Of a DNA stretch of 39,268 bases, positions 1 to 8,095 are shown piece by piece. The DNA comes from Ktedonobacteria bacterium (GTDB taxonomy: Bacteria > Chloroflexota > Ktedonobacteria > Ktedonobacterales > JACDGC01): positions 1 through 39,268 of the forward strand of contig DAIDGU010000064.1 in the NCBI GenBank assembly GCA_027459785.1, in the 5' to 3' direction. Within the stretch, counting starts at the first letter, position 1; every line of letters starts with the position of its first letter. The notes under the pieces were generated by a model. The model was not told the DNA's origin, ran no database searches, and saw only the letters and a program-made list of their open reading frames with translations. The translations under genes and the position numbers were made by a program.

Positions 1-49
1 GGGGGACGAGCGGGGACGGCGGGGGGGACGAGCGCGGGTGGGGGGACGA

Positions 50-108
50 GCGGGCGGTTGAAACCGCGCCGGTGGGGCGTGCCGCCACGAAACCCGCCGT
101 CGCGGGTT
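50..108 (-). repeat. Dispersed palindromic repeat, family A, copy 1
   Basis: Two hairpins in series. One is built on AACCCG...CGGGTT (91-108); the other on GCGGTTGAAACCGC (55-68). Read on the minus strand the order is the same as in the copies at 181, 1791 and 9790. It is intergenic and has no coding frame. Confidence 0.65.
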
Positions 109-180
109 GCCCGCAGACCACCGTTACCGCGTGGTAGGAACGTTGCGTTGGGGGAACGCGGTACGGTTAGGTGAGCCGGA

Positions 181-239
181 AACCCGTGTAGACGGGTTTC
201 GTCGTCGTCATACGTTCAGGCGCGGTTTCAACCGCCCGC
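181..239 (+). repeat. Dispersed palindromic repeat, family A, copy 2
   Basis: AACCCGTGTAGACGGGTT hairpin followed by TTTCGTCGTCG and then GGCGCGGTTTCAACCGCC. It faces copy 1, so the pair forms an inverted couple like a BIME. Confidence 0.65.
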
Positions 240-323
240 TCCCTGGCGCACGGACAACCGTCGGCCCGTCCCCGCGCCGCGCCTCCCCGCGCCGTCCCCC
301 CCCCGCCGCAACTCCCGCCGTTC

Positions 324-1436
324 CTACGCCGCGCCGTTTGCTCGCGCCCGCAGGCGATCCATCAGCAGGGCCATGAAGCGCAGGTTGTGCATCGTTGCCA
401 GGCGGATGTAGAGGCTGTCGCCGATCTTGAAGAGGTGGTGCAGGTAGCCGAGCGAATAGCGCGTGCAGGCCAGGCAGTCGCAGAAGGGCGCGATGGGGCC
501 GTCACTTTTCTTGTTGCGCTCGTCGTCGATGTAGACGAAGCGGAACCAGGGATCGTGCCAGGGCGTGGCGTCCGGCGCGGTGGTGAAGGCTAGCAGCCGG
601 CCATGCCGGGCATCGCGCGTGGGCATGGAGCTATCGAAGATGCCGTAGCCCAGCGCGGCGCAGGCCGCGACGTTCGCCGGATGCCCCACGCCGAGCGCAT
701 GCAGCGGCAGCGCGGGCGGCACCAGTTCGCGCACATAGGCGACCATGTCGGTCAGCAGGTTATTTTGCGCGTCCAGCGGCCAGCCGCCGAAGCCGAAGCC
801 GTCGCAGCCGACGGCCAGCAACGCCTCCGCGCACTCGCGCCGCAATTCGCGCGAGCCGCCGCCCTGGATGACGCCGAAGAACAGCGGGCGCTGCGCCGGT
901 TCCAGTCGCTTCGCCACGATCAGGCGATCATACTCAGCGCGGCAGCGCCGCGCCCAGGCGACCGTGCGCCGCACCGATTCGCGCTGGCGCTCTGGCGGAT
1001 CGTCGGCATGCGTCGGATCGTCCAGGCAGATGACGACATCCGCGCCGTACCCGATCTGCAACTGGATGCTCTTTTCCGGCGTGAGTTGATATTTGCGCTC
1101 CACGCCCTCCGGCTGAAAGGTGATGCCGCGATCCGACAGTGTGCCGTGCTTCGGATTCGCGCGGATCAAGGAATATGCCTGGAAGCCGCCGGAATCGGTG
1201 ATAATGGGCCGCTCCCAGCCGGCCATCCGGTGCAGCCCACCCAGCGCCGCCACTGTCGTCGAGCCGGGCCGCTGCATCAGGTGATAGCCGTTCATCACCA
1301 CCGCCTGAATGCCGCACGCCGCCAGGTCTGTCGCGTCCACGCCGCGCACCACCCCCTGCGTGGCATCCGGCAGGAAGGCCGGCAGCGCCAGGGGGCCGTG
1401 GGGCAGGGTCAGGCGCGCGGGAGTCTTTGGTAGCAT
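324..1436 (-). CDS. tgt: tRNA-guanine transglycosylase (Tgt) family protein
   Basis: About 370 residues, matching the usual bacterial Tgt length. Tgt exchanges guanine 34 of certain tRNAs for a queuosine precursor. Visible signatures are TDSGGFQ with the general-base Asp near residue 81, FDSSMPTR with the candidate nucleophile Asp268, and a zinc site formed by CDCLAC (Cys319, 321, 324) plus His350 in the MHNLRF segment. The start at 1436 is chosen over the upstream ATG at 1502 because AAAAGG lies about 8 nt before it and the family begins this way. One oddity: the substrate-loop region reads GFGFGGWPLD where typical enzymes have GYAIGGLAVGE-like sequence. This may be a divergent paralogue with altered base preference, so the substrate is not certain. 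Confidence 0.85.
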   Translation of the reverse strand: MLPKTPARLTLPHGPLALPAFLPDATQGVVRGVDATDLAACGIQAVVMNGYHLMQRPGSTTVAALGGLHRMAGWERPIITDSGGFQAYSLIRANPKHGTLSDRGITFQPEGVERKYQLTPEKSIQLQIGYGADVVICLDDPTHADDPPERQRESVRRTVAWARRCRAEYDRLIVAKRLEPAQRPLFFGVIQGGGSRELRRECAEALLAVGCDGFGFGGWPLDAQNNLLTDMVAYVRELVPPALPLHALGVGHPANVAACAALGYGIFDSSMPTRDARHGRLLAFTTAPDATPWHDPWFRFVYIDDERNKKSDGPIAPFCDCLACTRYSLGYLHHLFKIGDSLYIRLATMHNLRFMALLMDRLRARANGAA

Positions 1437-1535
1437 GATGTAGACCTTTTGTACTTGATCAGCGTATGCGCGCAAGCTGAAGGCGTTGTTAGGGACGTGC
1501 AAGCTGCCAGGGACGCGGAATGCGAGGGAAAGACG

Positions 1536-1565
1536 TGGGGCGTGATAAATCGCGCCCGTACAATG
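1536..1565 (-). repeat. Dispersed palindromic repeat, family B
   Basis: On the minus strand it reads TACGGGCGCGATTTATCACG followed by CCCC. It is related to the copy at 15715-15742. Intergenic, upstream of the Tgt-family gene. Confidence 0.55.
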
Positions 1566-1790
1566 GCGTAAAGAAGCAGTGTGAATGGGGCAAGCGCATT
1601 TGGGGCAAGCCTGTATCTATTGTAGCATATGCTGGCGTCAGCCTAACGCGCGACGGCACACACATCCTCATGGAATTGCTGCTGGAGCCTTCGGCCACGA
1701 AACTCGTCTGCACGGGTTTTCACCATACCTGACCATCCCGCGTTTCCCCGAACACATCGTTCCCACGCGCAGTGAGGTTGGTCTGCTGAC

Positions 1791-1846
1791 AACCCGTGAC
1801 GACGGGTTTCGTGGCGTAGCCCCTAGGCGCGGTTTCAACCGCCCGC
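1791..1846 (+). repeat. Dispersed palindromic repeat, family A, copy 3
   Basis: AACCCGTGACGACGGGTT hairpin, then TTCGTGGCGTAGCCCCTA, then the GGCGCGGTTTCAACCGCC hairpin. This is the most complete plus-strand copy. Confidence 0.65.
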
Positions 1847-1913
1847 GTCCCCGCCGCAGTTAATGCCATGTTCCACGATGCCGCGTCCTAGCCCGAAGGG
1901 GTTTCTTTTCCGA

Positions 1914-1957
1914 GCCGGGGGTTGAACCCCCGGCAGGCCGGCATAGCATGTCCACCC
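1914..1957 (-). repeat. Dispersed palindromic repeat, family C
   Basis: GCCGGGGGTTGAACCCCCGG palindrome with an adjoining GGACATG-type flank (minus strand). The same hairpin and flank recur at 31213-31248. It lies just past the stop codon of the TIR protein, where it could also help end transcription. Confidence 0.55.
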
Positions 1958-1964
1958 AATTTTA

Positions 1965-3254
1965 TCATACGCCATCACCAGCCCGACGCCCGCGAGCGAG
2001 ACGGAAACCCCCGTTGAGGTCCCAGTAGATTGTGACGAACCCGCCGCGGAACGCCGCGCGCGCGAGACGCGGATCGATGAACCACGAGCCACCACGCAGC
2101 ACGCGTTTATTATCACTATCATTTTCATATTTCGAAGCATCGTAAGGCGGGTGGTCATACCAGACTGTGCTGGTCCATTCCCACACGTTGCCGGCCATGT
2201 CATGGCAGCCATATGGGCTGGCATCACCTTTGGGATCACGTGAGCCGGCGCTGGCATACTTGCCGATCTCGGTCGTGAACAGCGGCCCGCCGTCGCGGGT
2301 GTTCGCCCGCGCCTTGTCCCATTGGTCGCCCCAGGGATAGACGCGCCCATCCGTGCCACGCGCGGCTTTCTCCCATTCGGCTTCCGTCGGCAAGCGCCAG
2401 AGTTGGCCCGTCACCTGCGCTAGCCAGCGGCAATAGTCCCGCGCGTTCTGCCACATGACCCGCACCACTGGATGATCGGGATGCGCCTGTTGCTGTTTCC
2501 AGCCAAATTCCTCATCGTCCTGGCCCGGCGGCACCGGTACCGCGCCCGCCTGCACGGCCAGGGCATATTCGGCCACCGTCACGGGATACGTCCCGATCTC
2601 GAACGCGCCCACGTCGATGCGGTATTGTGGCTTCTCCTGGTTATATGCCTGGGGATCGTCCTGGGCGCTGCCCATCGTGAACTTGCCTGCGGCCACCGGG
2701 CGCACCGGCGGGATGATGAACATCACCCCCGTCTTGGGATCGCGCCAGCCCGCAAAGCCCAAATCATCCAGCCGCGCCAGGATGGGGATCGACACCCAGG
2801 TGGATTGGTGGGGAATCGGCACTGGAACCGGAATCGCAGCGGCTCCTGATCCGCTGATGCCCAGCGTGCGCCACAACTCTTGCACGGCCTGAGGATAGCG
2901 CGCGCCCCGCGCATCGATGTGTTGCATCCGCGTCATCGTCAAGGGTACGGCTTGCACCCAGCGCTCCCCTGCCACCCAGATGGGGATGACGGGCTTCTGC
3001 TCGTCTTCCGCCACATCCAATTCGCCCTGCACATTATTTGACGCCAAGGCTTCGGGCGAGGCCATATACAGCACCGCGTCCGCCGCCTGGATGCCCTTGC
3101 GAATCGCGTCTTGCCAACTGCGCGTGCCGGGCGTCAGGCTTTCATGATCGATCCACACCCGCAATCCCTGGCCCCGCAGGTCTTGCTTCAATCGTTCAAC
3201 GATGCCTGCCTGCACATGTGAATAGCTGATGAAAACGGTATGATAGCTGGTCAT
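1965..3254 (-). CDS. TIR domain fused to FGE/SUMF1 (C-type lectin-fold) domain
   Basis: 429 residues from the ATG at 3254, which has GAGAGGAG about 7 nt upstream. Residues 1-132 form a TIR domain: the FISYSH strand, then ASNNVQGELDVAED with Glu78 where NADase-type TIR domains keep their catalytic Glu. A Pro/Val linker (138-150) leads to an FGE/SUMF1 domain (about 170-420) with LPTEAEWEKAARG, YPWGD, DMAGNVWEWT and RVLRGGSW. The Cys pair that true formylglycine-generating enzymes need in the RGGS region is absent, so this fold probably binds a ligand or partner. TIR-FGE fusions are known in Chloroflexota and cyanobacteria and may serve signalling or defence. The last motif (389-419) is unusual; see findings. 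The ligand and enzymatic activity are inferred. Confidence 0.85.
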   Translation of the reverse strand: MTSYHTVFISYSHVQAGIVERLKQDLRGQGLRVWIDHESLTPGTRSWQDAIRKGIQAADAVLYMASPEALASNNVQGELDVAEDEQKPVIPIWVAGERWVQAVPLTMTRMQHIDARGARYPQAVQELWRTLGISGSGAAAIPVPVPIPHQSTWVSIPILARLDDLGFAGWRDPKTGVMFIIPPVRPVAAGKFTMGSAQDDPQAYNQEKPQYRIDVGAFEIGTYPVTVAEYALAVQAGAVPVPPGQDDEEFGWKQQQAHPDHPVVRVMWQNARDYCRWLAQVTGQLWRLPTEAEWEKAARGTDGRVYPWGDQWDKARANTRDGGPLFTTEIGKYASAGSRDPKGDASPYGCHDMAGNVWEWTSTVWYDHPPYDASKYENDSDNKRVLRGGSWFIDPRLARAAFRGGFVTIYWDLNGGFRLARGRRAGDGV

Positions 3255-3421
3255 AGGCGCGCTCCTCTCACATCTCACATCTCACCGCGATTTCTCGCTT
3301 AACGTATATCGCCTAAAGTATAGCTTATGTGCCATCGGTCGATCAATGGCGTAGCAATCCTACACGCATGTGTTCCCCCTTCCGCCTCACCCACCCCGCT
3401 TGCACCCCAGGATCGTCCACA

Positions 3422-4240
3422 TTATGCTTCCTCCTCCCCAGCTCCTTCGTCGCCCGCCTCATCTTCTTGCGCTTCGCCCCCATCATCATCTTCTTCGCGT
3501 TCTTCGTCCCCTTCGTGTTCTTCGTGTCTCGTCCCCACCCCTTCCGTGTTCCCGTCTCCGTCCCCGCCCCCATCCTTCCCCGCCCCCGCGATCACGATGC
3601 AATATTCGCCGCGCGGCGCGTTCTGCTGGGTGAGGGCGAGCAATTCGCGCAGCGTGCCGCGATCGACGCGCTCGAATTTTTTGGTGAGGTCGTTGGCGAG
3701 GGCGGCGCGGCGGTTGCCATAGACGGCCAGGGCGTCGGCCAGGAAATCGCGCAGGCGATAGGGGCTTTCGTAGAAGATGAGCGTGTGGGGCGAAGATGCA
3801 TCCAGCGCCAGAAAGCGGCGGCGCGGCCCCGGCTTGCGCGGCGGAAAGCCCCGAAAGGTGAAGCTATGCACCGCCAGGCCGGAAAGCACCAGCGCCATGA
3901 CGAACGCGCTGGGGCCGGGGATCATCGTGACAGGGATATCCGCCGCGATGGCGCGGCGCACCAGCGTGAAGCCCGGATCGGAGATGCCCGGCGTGCCGGC
4001 ATCCGTCACCACCGCGACGGACTGCCCCGCTGCCAGCAATTCCATGAGGCGCGCGCCCGCGCGCTGCTCGTTGTGCTCATGAAAGGCCATCTGTGGCTTC
4101 TTGATCGCATGCTTTGCCAGCAAGATGCCCGTCTTGCGCGTGTCTTCGCTGGCGACCAGATCCACCGCTTGCAAGGTCTCGATGGCGCGCAGGGTGAGAT
4201 CGCCCAGGTTGCCGATGGGCGTGGCGACGAGATAGAGCAT
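3422..4240 (-). CDS. rsmI: 16S rRNA (cytidine1402-2'-O)-methyltransferase RsmI
   Basis: 272 residues. The N-terminus is a clear SAM-dependent tetrapyrrole-methylase fold: [39 protein letters not shown] and IPGPSA, the classic RsmI signatures. The enzyme methylates the ribose of C1402 in 16S rRNA. Core homology ends near residue 225. The last ~47 residues are a low-complexity acidic tail ([15 protein letters not shown]) encoded by a CT-rich tract resembling a dispersed ACGAAG-type repeat. The start has only a weak ribosome site of its own, but a 17-codon ORF with a perfect AGGAGG ends in TGATG on top of it. Expression is therefore probably by termination-reinitiation. Confidence 0.93.
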   Translation of the reverse strand: MLYLVATPIGNLGDLTLRAIETLQAVDLVASEDTRKTGILLAKHAIKKPQMAFHEHNEQRAGARLMELLAAGQSVAVVTDAGTPGISDPGFTLVRRAIAADIPVTMIPGPSAFVMALVLSGLAVHSFTFRGFPPRKPGPRRRFLALDASSPHTLIFYESPYRLRDFLADALAVYGNRRAALANDLTKKFERVDRGTLRELLALTQQNAPRGEYCIVIAGAGKDGGGDGDGNTEGVGTRHEEHEGDEEREEDDDGGEAQEDEAGDEGAGEEEA

Positions 4241-4293
4241 CAGCCGCGCCCACCGGAACCAACCATCGCATCCGCCGGTATTAACTTCATCAT
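4240..4293 (-). CDS. 17-residue leader ORF coupled to rsmI
   Basis: Reads [17 protein letters not shown] and stops at TGA. The A of that stop (4240) is also the A of the rsmI ATG, giving TGATG. A perfect AGGAGG (4303-4308 on the minus strand) sits 9 nt before the ATG at 4293. The peptide has no recognisable homology to me. Its likely role is to deliver ribosomes to rsmI, but conservation has not been tested. Confidence 0.5.
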   Translation of the reverse strand: MMKLIPADAMVGSGGRG

Positions 4294-4333
4294 GGGGTGC
4301 TACCTCCTGTCCGTGTCAGGATAGCACATGCGG

Positions 4334-5545
4334 TCATTGGTCCATCGGCGCGAAGGCGAGCGTGGCTGCGGTCAGCGTGGGGATAATCGCCTGTATGCCG
4401 CCAGCGGCGGGCAGGAAGTAGGCGTAATAGCTATGCTCTTGCCCAGCGATCCCGTTTGCGGCGACCGCCACCACGCCTGGCACCGATCCGCCCGCGAAAT
4501 ACTCCGTACCTAGGGACCAAAATTGCGATTGCGGATCGGGGAGATTGAGATGGGTCGTGACCACCTGGCCAGTGGGCAGCGATTGTTGCCACACGGTTAA
4601 GTCGCTCGCCCTGCTCATTGCTGCCTGGCTGCCATCCGGCGCGATGCTAGGGGCCAGCACGACTGACTGCGCCGGAAAGACGGGAACCGGCGACTGCGCA
4701 CCCGCATAATAACAGAGCGTGGTGCAGCCCGGCCCGCTCCCGATGATTTGCTGCGTGCGCGCCGCGATGCTCCACCCATCTTCCGCTGAGTAAAAATCGT
4801 GATAGATCGCCGTCGTCGCACCGCTGGCGAAATCATAGCGGTAGATCGGCTGGGGCTGAATGGTGGCGGGCGCGTTCGATGCGGGAACGAAGGGCGAATA
4901 ATAGATCGCGTCGCTCGTGATCTCGGCGTTGGTTAGCTTGTCCAACGCTTGCGGTAACTGCACCGCCTGCCCGGTGCGTAGATCAAGCGCCAAACACGAG
5001 ATGACATGGGGGGAATGGTACAGCGAACAGCCCACGAGATAGCGATCAGCGATGATGCGGCATATCTGAAGATCAAGCTGGCTACTATTGCTCGTACAAT
5101 TGACCGCTAATGCGGCCACACTGCTAGTCTGGGCAATATTGCCCAGATTGATCGTCGTTACGACATCCGCCGGCAAGGTGATCATCCAAATCAGCACATT
5201 TGGCTCACCAGATATGGTGCCGCTTGCGAGGATGAGCGTATGATCAGCGGAGATGACCAGATGCGCAATCGTCGCGCCCGTTGCGCCCAGGTGCGTGATC
5301 TGGCGGGGCGAGGTGCCATGGATGCTCACCCACACGTCGTTGTCGCTGACATAGGCATACGTCAAAGCGGCAGCGATGGGCGCAATGGGCAGGGGGGTCA
5401 GCGTCACCGTTGGTTGGGTGGTTGGTGCTATGGATGTACTCGATGGTGTGCTAGCAGCATGGATGCTGGTGCAGCCAGCAAGAGCAGCGAAAAAGATCAG
5501 AAAAGCGCAACGAAGAGCGATGGGGAGTTTGAAAGATCTTGCCAT
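4334..5545 (-). CDS. Putative lipoprotein, beta-propeller-like, unknown function
   Basis: 403 residues. It begins with a positively charged n-region, a hydrophobic stretch and the lipobox LAGC (Cys25), so it should be exported and lipid-anchored. A Ser/Thr/Pro linker follows (about 27-50). The rest is rich in short beta-strand patterns such as YAYVSDNDVWVSIHG and YRYDFASGATTAIYHD, resembling TolB/WD40-like propellers, but I do not recognise a specific family. AAAGGAAA lies upstream of the start. It reads toward rsmI on the same strand with about 40 nt to the leader ORF, so co-transcription is possible. Confidence 0.75.
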   Translation of the reverse strand: MARSFKLPIALRCAFLIFFAALAGCTSIHAASTPSSTSIAPTTQPTVTLTPLPIAPIAAALTYAYVSDNDVWVSIHGTSPRQITHLGATGATIAHLVISADHTLILASGTISGEPNVLIWMITLPADVVTTINLGNIAQTSSVAALAVNCTSNSSQLDLQICRIIADRYLVGCSLYHSPHVISCLALDLRTGQAVQLPQALDKLTNAEITSDAIYYSPFVPASNAPATIQPQPIYRYDFASGATTAIYHDFYSAEDGWSIAARTQQIIGSGPGCTTLCYYAGAQSPVPVFPAQSVVLAPSIAPDGSQAAMSRASDLTVWQQSLPTGQVVTTHLNLPDPQSQFWSLGTEYFAGGSVPGVVAVAANGIAGQEHSYYAYFLPAAGGIQAIIPTLTAATLAFAPMDQ

Positions 5546-5712
5546 CAGGGTTTCCTTTCAATGGTATCTAAAGAGTATGACAGCTTGATTCAGCAGCGTA
5601 GGACAATGCTAGCGGCCATCGTGCCGCCCCACGTTTGGTACAGTCCTATCCTCGCCCTTCAGCATCACCCAAGATGTGCCGATGAGATGCCCAAAGGGGG
5701 AAATGTAAACCT

Positions 5713-6615
5713 ATGCCACAATTGTTATTACCCGATGCCGGCCATATCTCGGAATTCGCGCGCGATCCGCAGACGGGCGTGCTGTATACTGGCACCTGCA
5801 CGCAGACGGCGCTGGAAGTGTGCCTGGCGTGCACGGAACATCGCGCGCCGACGCCGGCGCATATGCTGGAACTGACGCGCGACATGATCGCCAAGGGGTT
5901 GTGCGCGCCCGATGGCGCGGCCACACTCTGGGCCGTCGCCCACGAGGCGCGCGAGTTGGGCCACACCGTCGCGCTGGAATGGGATTACCAGGAGCCGTTG
6001 CAGGGCGACTGGCACAAGGTGCTGCTGGATAACGCCGGCCTGCGACCCATCTTGATGCAAGTAGCCGTCGGCATGGCGCTGGTAGACGCCGAAACGCGCG
6101 TGCATGACGAGGCGCAAAACCTGCATTACCACGCTGTCGCCATCGTCGGGCGGCAGGACGACGGCTATATCGTCGCCGACGGCGACCACCCCCAGGTCAA
6201 CGACCGCTTCCAGGTCTACACCTTCCCGACGCTGCAAGCGGCGCAGCCCTGCGGTCTGCTGATCCTCGCCATGCCCACGCTGGCCCCCGCGCCCAAGCTG
6301 CCGGACGGCTGGACGGACGACGGCGAGCGCCTCTTCGGCCCGCCCGCGCCCGACGGCCTGCGCTATCCCTTCGTCGGTCGCATGCGGCTGGACGCCATGG
6401 CCTACCTGGCGCGCGACATCATGACGCCGGACGACATGGCGCTGGAAGTGGAACATTATGTCTCGCCGAACCGCATCGAGCAGACGACCAACTACCACCG
6501 CCTGGTGTTGCAGCGCGCCAGCGCGGCGAGTCCCTGGCAGCCCTTCATGGCGAATCTGGGTGCCTCTGTGCTGGCGCTGGAAAAACGTCTGGTCTCGGTC
6601 AGCGGCGCGCACTAG
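5713..6615 (+). CDS. Peptidase C39-like (papain-fold) protein
   Basis: 300 residues, no signal peptide. The N-terminal half has the order expected of C39-like cysteine peptidases: Cys29 in GTCTQTAL, then a Gly-Ala-Thr-Leu segment near 69-72, then a His in LHYHAVAIVG (His138 or His140) followed by YIVADGD with a candidate Asp near 156-158. The second half (about 185-300) matches nothing I know. It may be a peptidase or an inactive papain-fold protein; the Gln preceding Cys in classic members is not evident, so activity is uncertain. It is convergent with the nucleotidyltransferase cassette and divergent from the lipoprotein. Confidence 0.6.
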   Translation: MPQLLLPDAGHISEFARDPQTGVLYTGTCTQTALEVCLACTEHRAPTPAHMLELTRDMIAKGLCAPDGAATLWAVAHEARELGHTVALEWDYQEPLQGDWHKVLLDNAGLRPILMQVAVGMALVDAETRVHDEAQNLHYHAVAIVGRQDDGYIVADGDHPQVNDRFQVYTFPTLQAAQPCGLLILAMPTLAPAPKLPDGWTDDGERLFGPPAPDGLRYPFVGRMRLDAMAYLARDIMTPDDMALEVEHYVSPNRIEQTTNYHRLVLQRASAASPWQPFMANLGASVLALEKRLVSVSGAH

Positions 6616-6657
6616 GGGGATGATACTAATTTCGCGTGATCACCTATGTTTTCCGTG

Positions 6658-6679
6658 GGGCGGATATGCCTGTCCGCCC
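6658..6679. terminator. Hairpin between convergent genes
   Basis: GGGCGGA (6658-6664) pairs with TCCGCCC (6673-6679) across an 8-nt loop. It sits between the stop of the C39-like gene and the stop of the nucleotidyltransferase gene. It has no U-run. It also resembles the dispersed GGCGGACAGGAATGTCCGCC palindromes near 36454. Confidence 0.4.
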
Positions 6680-6680
6680 G

Positions 6681-7268
6681 TCACTGGCGCGCGGCCTCAA
6701 CTTCGCGGACGGCGCGGCTCAGCAGGTCGCCCACGCCGGTCTGCCGCGCCCACTGCACCATGTAGACATAATCGAGGGCGTCATCCTGGCTCAGCAGCAG
6801 ATTCTTGATGTCGGTCCACTGCCGCTCTGAGGTGCCGCCGCCGATGCGATACCAGTCCAGTTTCGCCAGGATGGTGTCTTCGGCTGATGCGACCGGAAAA
6901 GCGCGCCCACCTGGAACGATGGATTGAGATAGCCGGCGACGCTGCATTTGTTGATGCATAAACGGCGTGTCTTTCAACAGAAATACATCTATCTTCAATC
7001 CCGTGGCGAAGTGAATGAAATTGAACGAGGAACGACGCATAACTGCCTGACGAATCATCTGCGCATCGGCATAATAGTCGTTGCCTAGGCGAGCTTCTAA
7101 GGGGGTAGCATGCTCAGGTCGAACTTCCGCGATCAAGTCAATATCATTGGTCGCGCGTTCAACTTGGTAGAACAGGGCGGCAACTGACCCGCCAATGAAA
7201 TAAGGGATGCTTAATGCATCGAAAGCATCGGCAACGGGCGTGAGCGCCTCGACGATTGTATCTCTCAT
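6681..7268 (-). CDS. Nucleotidyltransferase-fold protein (AbiEii/DUF6036-like)
   Basis: 195 residues. The N-terminus shows the minimal nucleotidyltransferase signature: GGSVA (26-30) followed by TNDIDL with Asp42 and Asp44. A third acidic residue, Asp94, lies in LKIDVF, so the metal-binding triad looks complete. C-terminal helices contain SAEDTILAKLDWYRIGG, typical of AbiEii/DUF6036-like enzymes. Its ATG overlaps the upstream gene's stop by four bases (ATGA), so the two are translationally coupled. Such proteins act as toxins, toxin-neutralising enzymes or modifiers; the target here is unknown. Confidence 0.75.
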   Translation of the reverse strand: MRDTIVEALTPVADAFDALSIPYFIGGSVAALFYQVERATNDIDLIAEVRPEHATPLEARLGNDYYADAQMIRQAVMRRSSFNFIHFATGLKIDVFLLKDTPFMHQQMQRRRLSQSIVPGGRAFPVASAEDTILAKLDWYRIGGGTSERQWTDIKNLLLSQDDALDYVYMVQWARQTGVGDLLSRAVREVEAARQ

Positions 7269-7999
7269 GCGGCCACTCCTGCATCATCCAGCGCCAAAGC
7301 CAGCACATCACGCTCTATGGAATGGCGCTTGAGATACGCGACATCTAACGCAGGTGCTTGAACCTTGAGCATGCCCAACAGATCATTGTATAAAGCGTCA
7401 TCGCGGCAGCCCGAAGCTTGGAAACGGTGCAAAAGCTGGATCGCAACATCTTCGGGGGGTAGGATGGGCAGCGGTGCTTGATCCTCAACGAGGGTGAGGA
7501 ACGTGGCGCGTGCTGTCAAGGCCGCGTCATGGCTGATACGAACGCGAAAGAGGTGACGAGCATCGAGGTAGTCATCACCATGCCGGATAAACTCTGACGC
7601 GATATTGATATGACGCGGATACTCTACAATCAGTTCAATGGTATGAATGGCGCTGGGCAAGCCGTAAATGCCACAAGCCACCATGCCGGCAAGCGCGAAC
7701 GGGATGTGGCGCGCGGCTAAACGCTGGCAGACAGCGAGGATCATAGCTTGCATATCTATTGCTGCAATATCACTGCCCGGATGGCGTTTTTGCCAATGCG
7801 ACAGGCGCTTCGCCCAATCCGCGCCATAGCGCAGCGAGACCTCACCGATGGTCGTGCGCGGTCTGACGGAAGGAATATTGTAGAGCCAGGTGTTGTGGTT
7901 GCAAAACAGCGTGAACTTGCGCGCCGGCGTGAAGCCTTGCATGATGCGGATCTGCACGCGCTCGGCGGCGGGATCGGTATCGGGGGATTGCGTGCGCAT
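7265..7999 (-). CDS. Degenerate nucleotidyltransferase-fold partner protein
   Basis: 244 residues from the ATG at 7999, preceded by GAGGTGGT; the upstream ATG at 8059 has no good site. The N-terminus (DPAAERVQIRIMQGFTPARK) matches a short helical region I associate with Chloroflexota proteins of unknown role. The middle (about 100-126) has the layout of a nucleotidyltransferase core, FALAGMVACGIYG then HTIELIVE, but the catalytic Asp-x-Asp is replaced by IELIVE. It is therefore probably catalytically dead. Tight coupling with the intact enzyme downstream suggests a regulatory or antitoxin-like partner; that role is inference. Confidence 0.6.
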   Translation of the reverse strand: MRTQSPDTDPAAERVQIRIMQGFTPARKFTLFCNHNTWLYNIPSVRPRTTIGEVSLRYGADWAKRLSHWQKRHPGSDIAAIDMQAMILAVCQRLAARHIPFALAGMVACGIYGLPSAIHTIELIVEYPRHINIASEFIRHGDDYLDARHLFRVRISHDAALTARATFLTLVEDQAPLPILPPEDVAIQLLHRFQASGCRDDALYNDLLGMLKVQAPALDVAYLKRHSIERDVLALALDDAGVAA

Positions 8000-8095
8000 G
8001 CCACCACCTCGTTTTCGCTCACTATTAGCAAGTGTATCACACCAGCCGGCGTTCGGCAAACAGCGGACGGAGGCCGGCGGTGGCTGGCCCCCCCT

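Larger units (their letters stand above)
1..323. repeat. Repeat-rich intergenic DNA at window start
   Basis: No gene is supported here. The stretch begins with three direct copies of a GGGGGACGAGCG-like unit (near 1, 25 and 42). It then carries two copies of a palindromic dispersed repeat in opposite orientation (50-108 and 181-239), followed by C-rich low-complexity DNA up to the stop codon of the Tgt-family gene. The open frame at 107-376 is read through repeat DNA and looks like chance coding. Confidence 0.6.
1437..1964. repeat. 528-bp intergenic region with four repeat remnants
   Basis: No supported gene. It contains a GCGCGATTTATCGCGC-type palindrome (1536-1565, minus), a partial family A hairpin (about 1698-1717), a full family A copy (1791-1846) and a GCCGGGGGTTGAACCCCCGG palindrome (1914-1957, minus). 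The small frames across it read through these repeats. Confidence 0.6.

Noticed and set aside
603..1433. 276-codon plus-strand frame
   Set aside because: It is antisense to the Tgt-family gene and reads as Arg/Ala/Gln-rich shadow translation with no domain.
1965..3254. Formylglycine-generating enzyme activity of the TIR protein
   Set aside because: The Cys pair needed for that chemistry is missing from the RGGS region.
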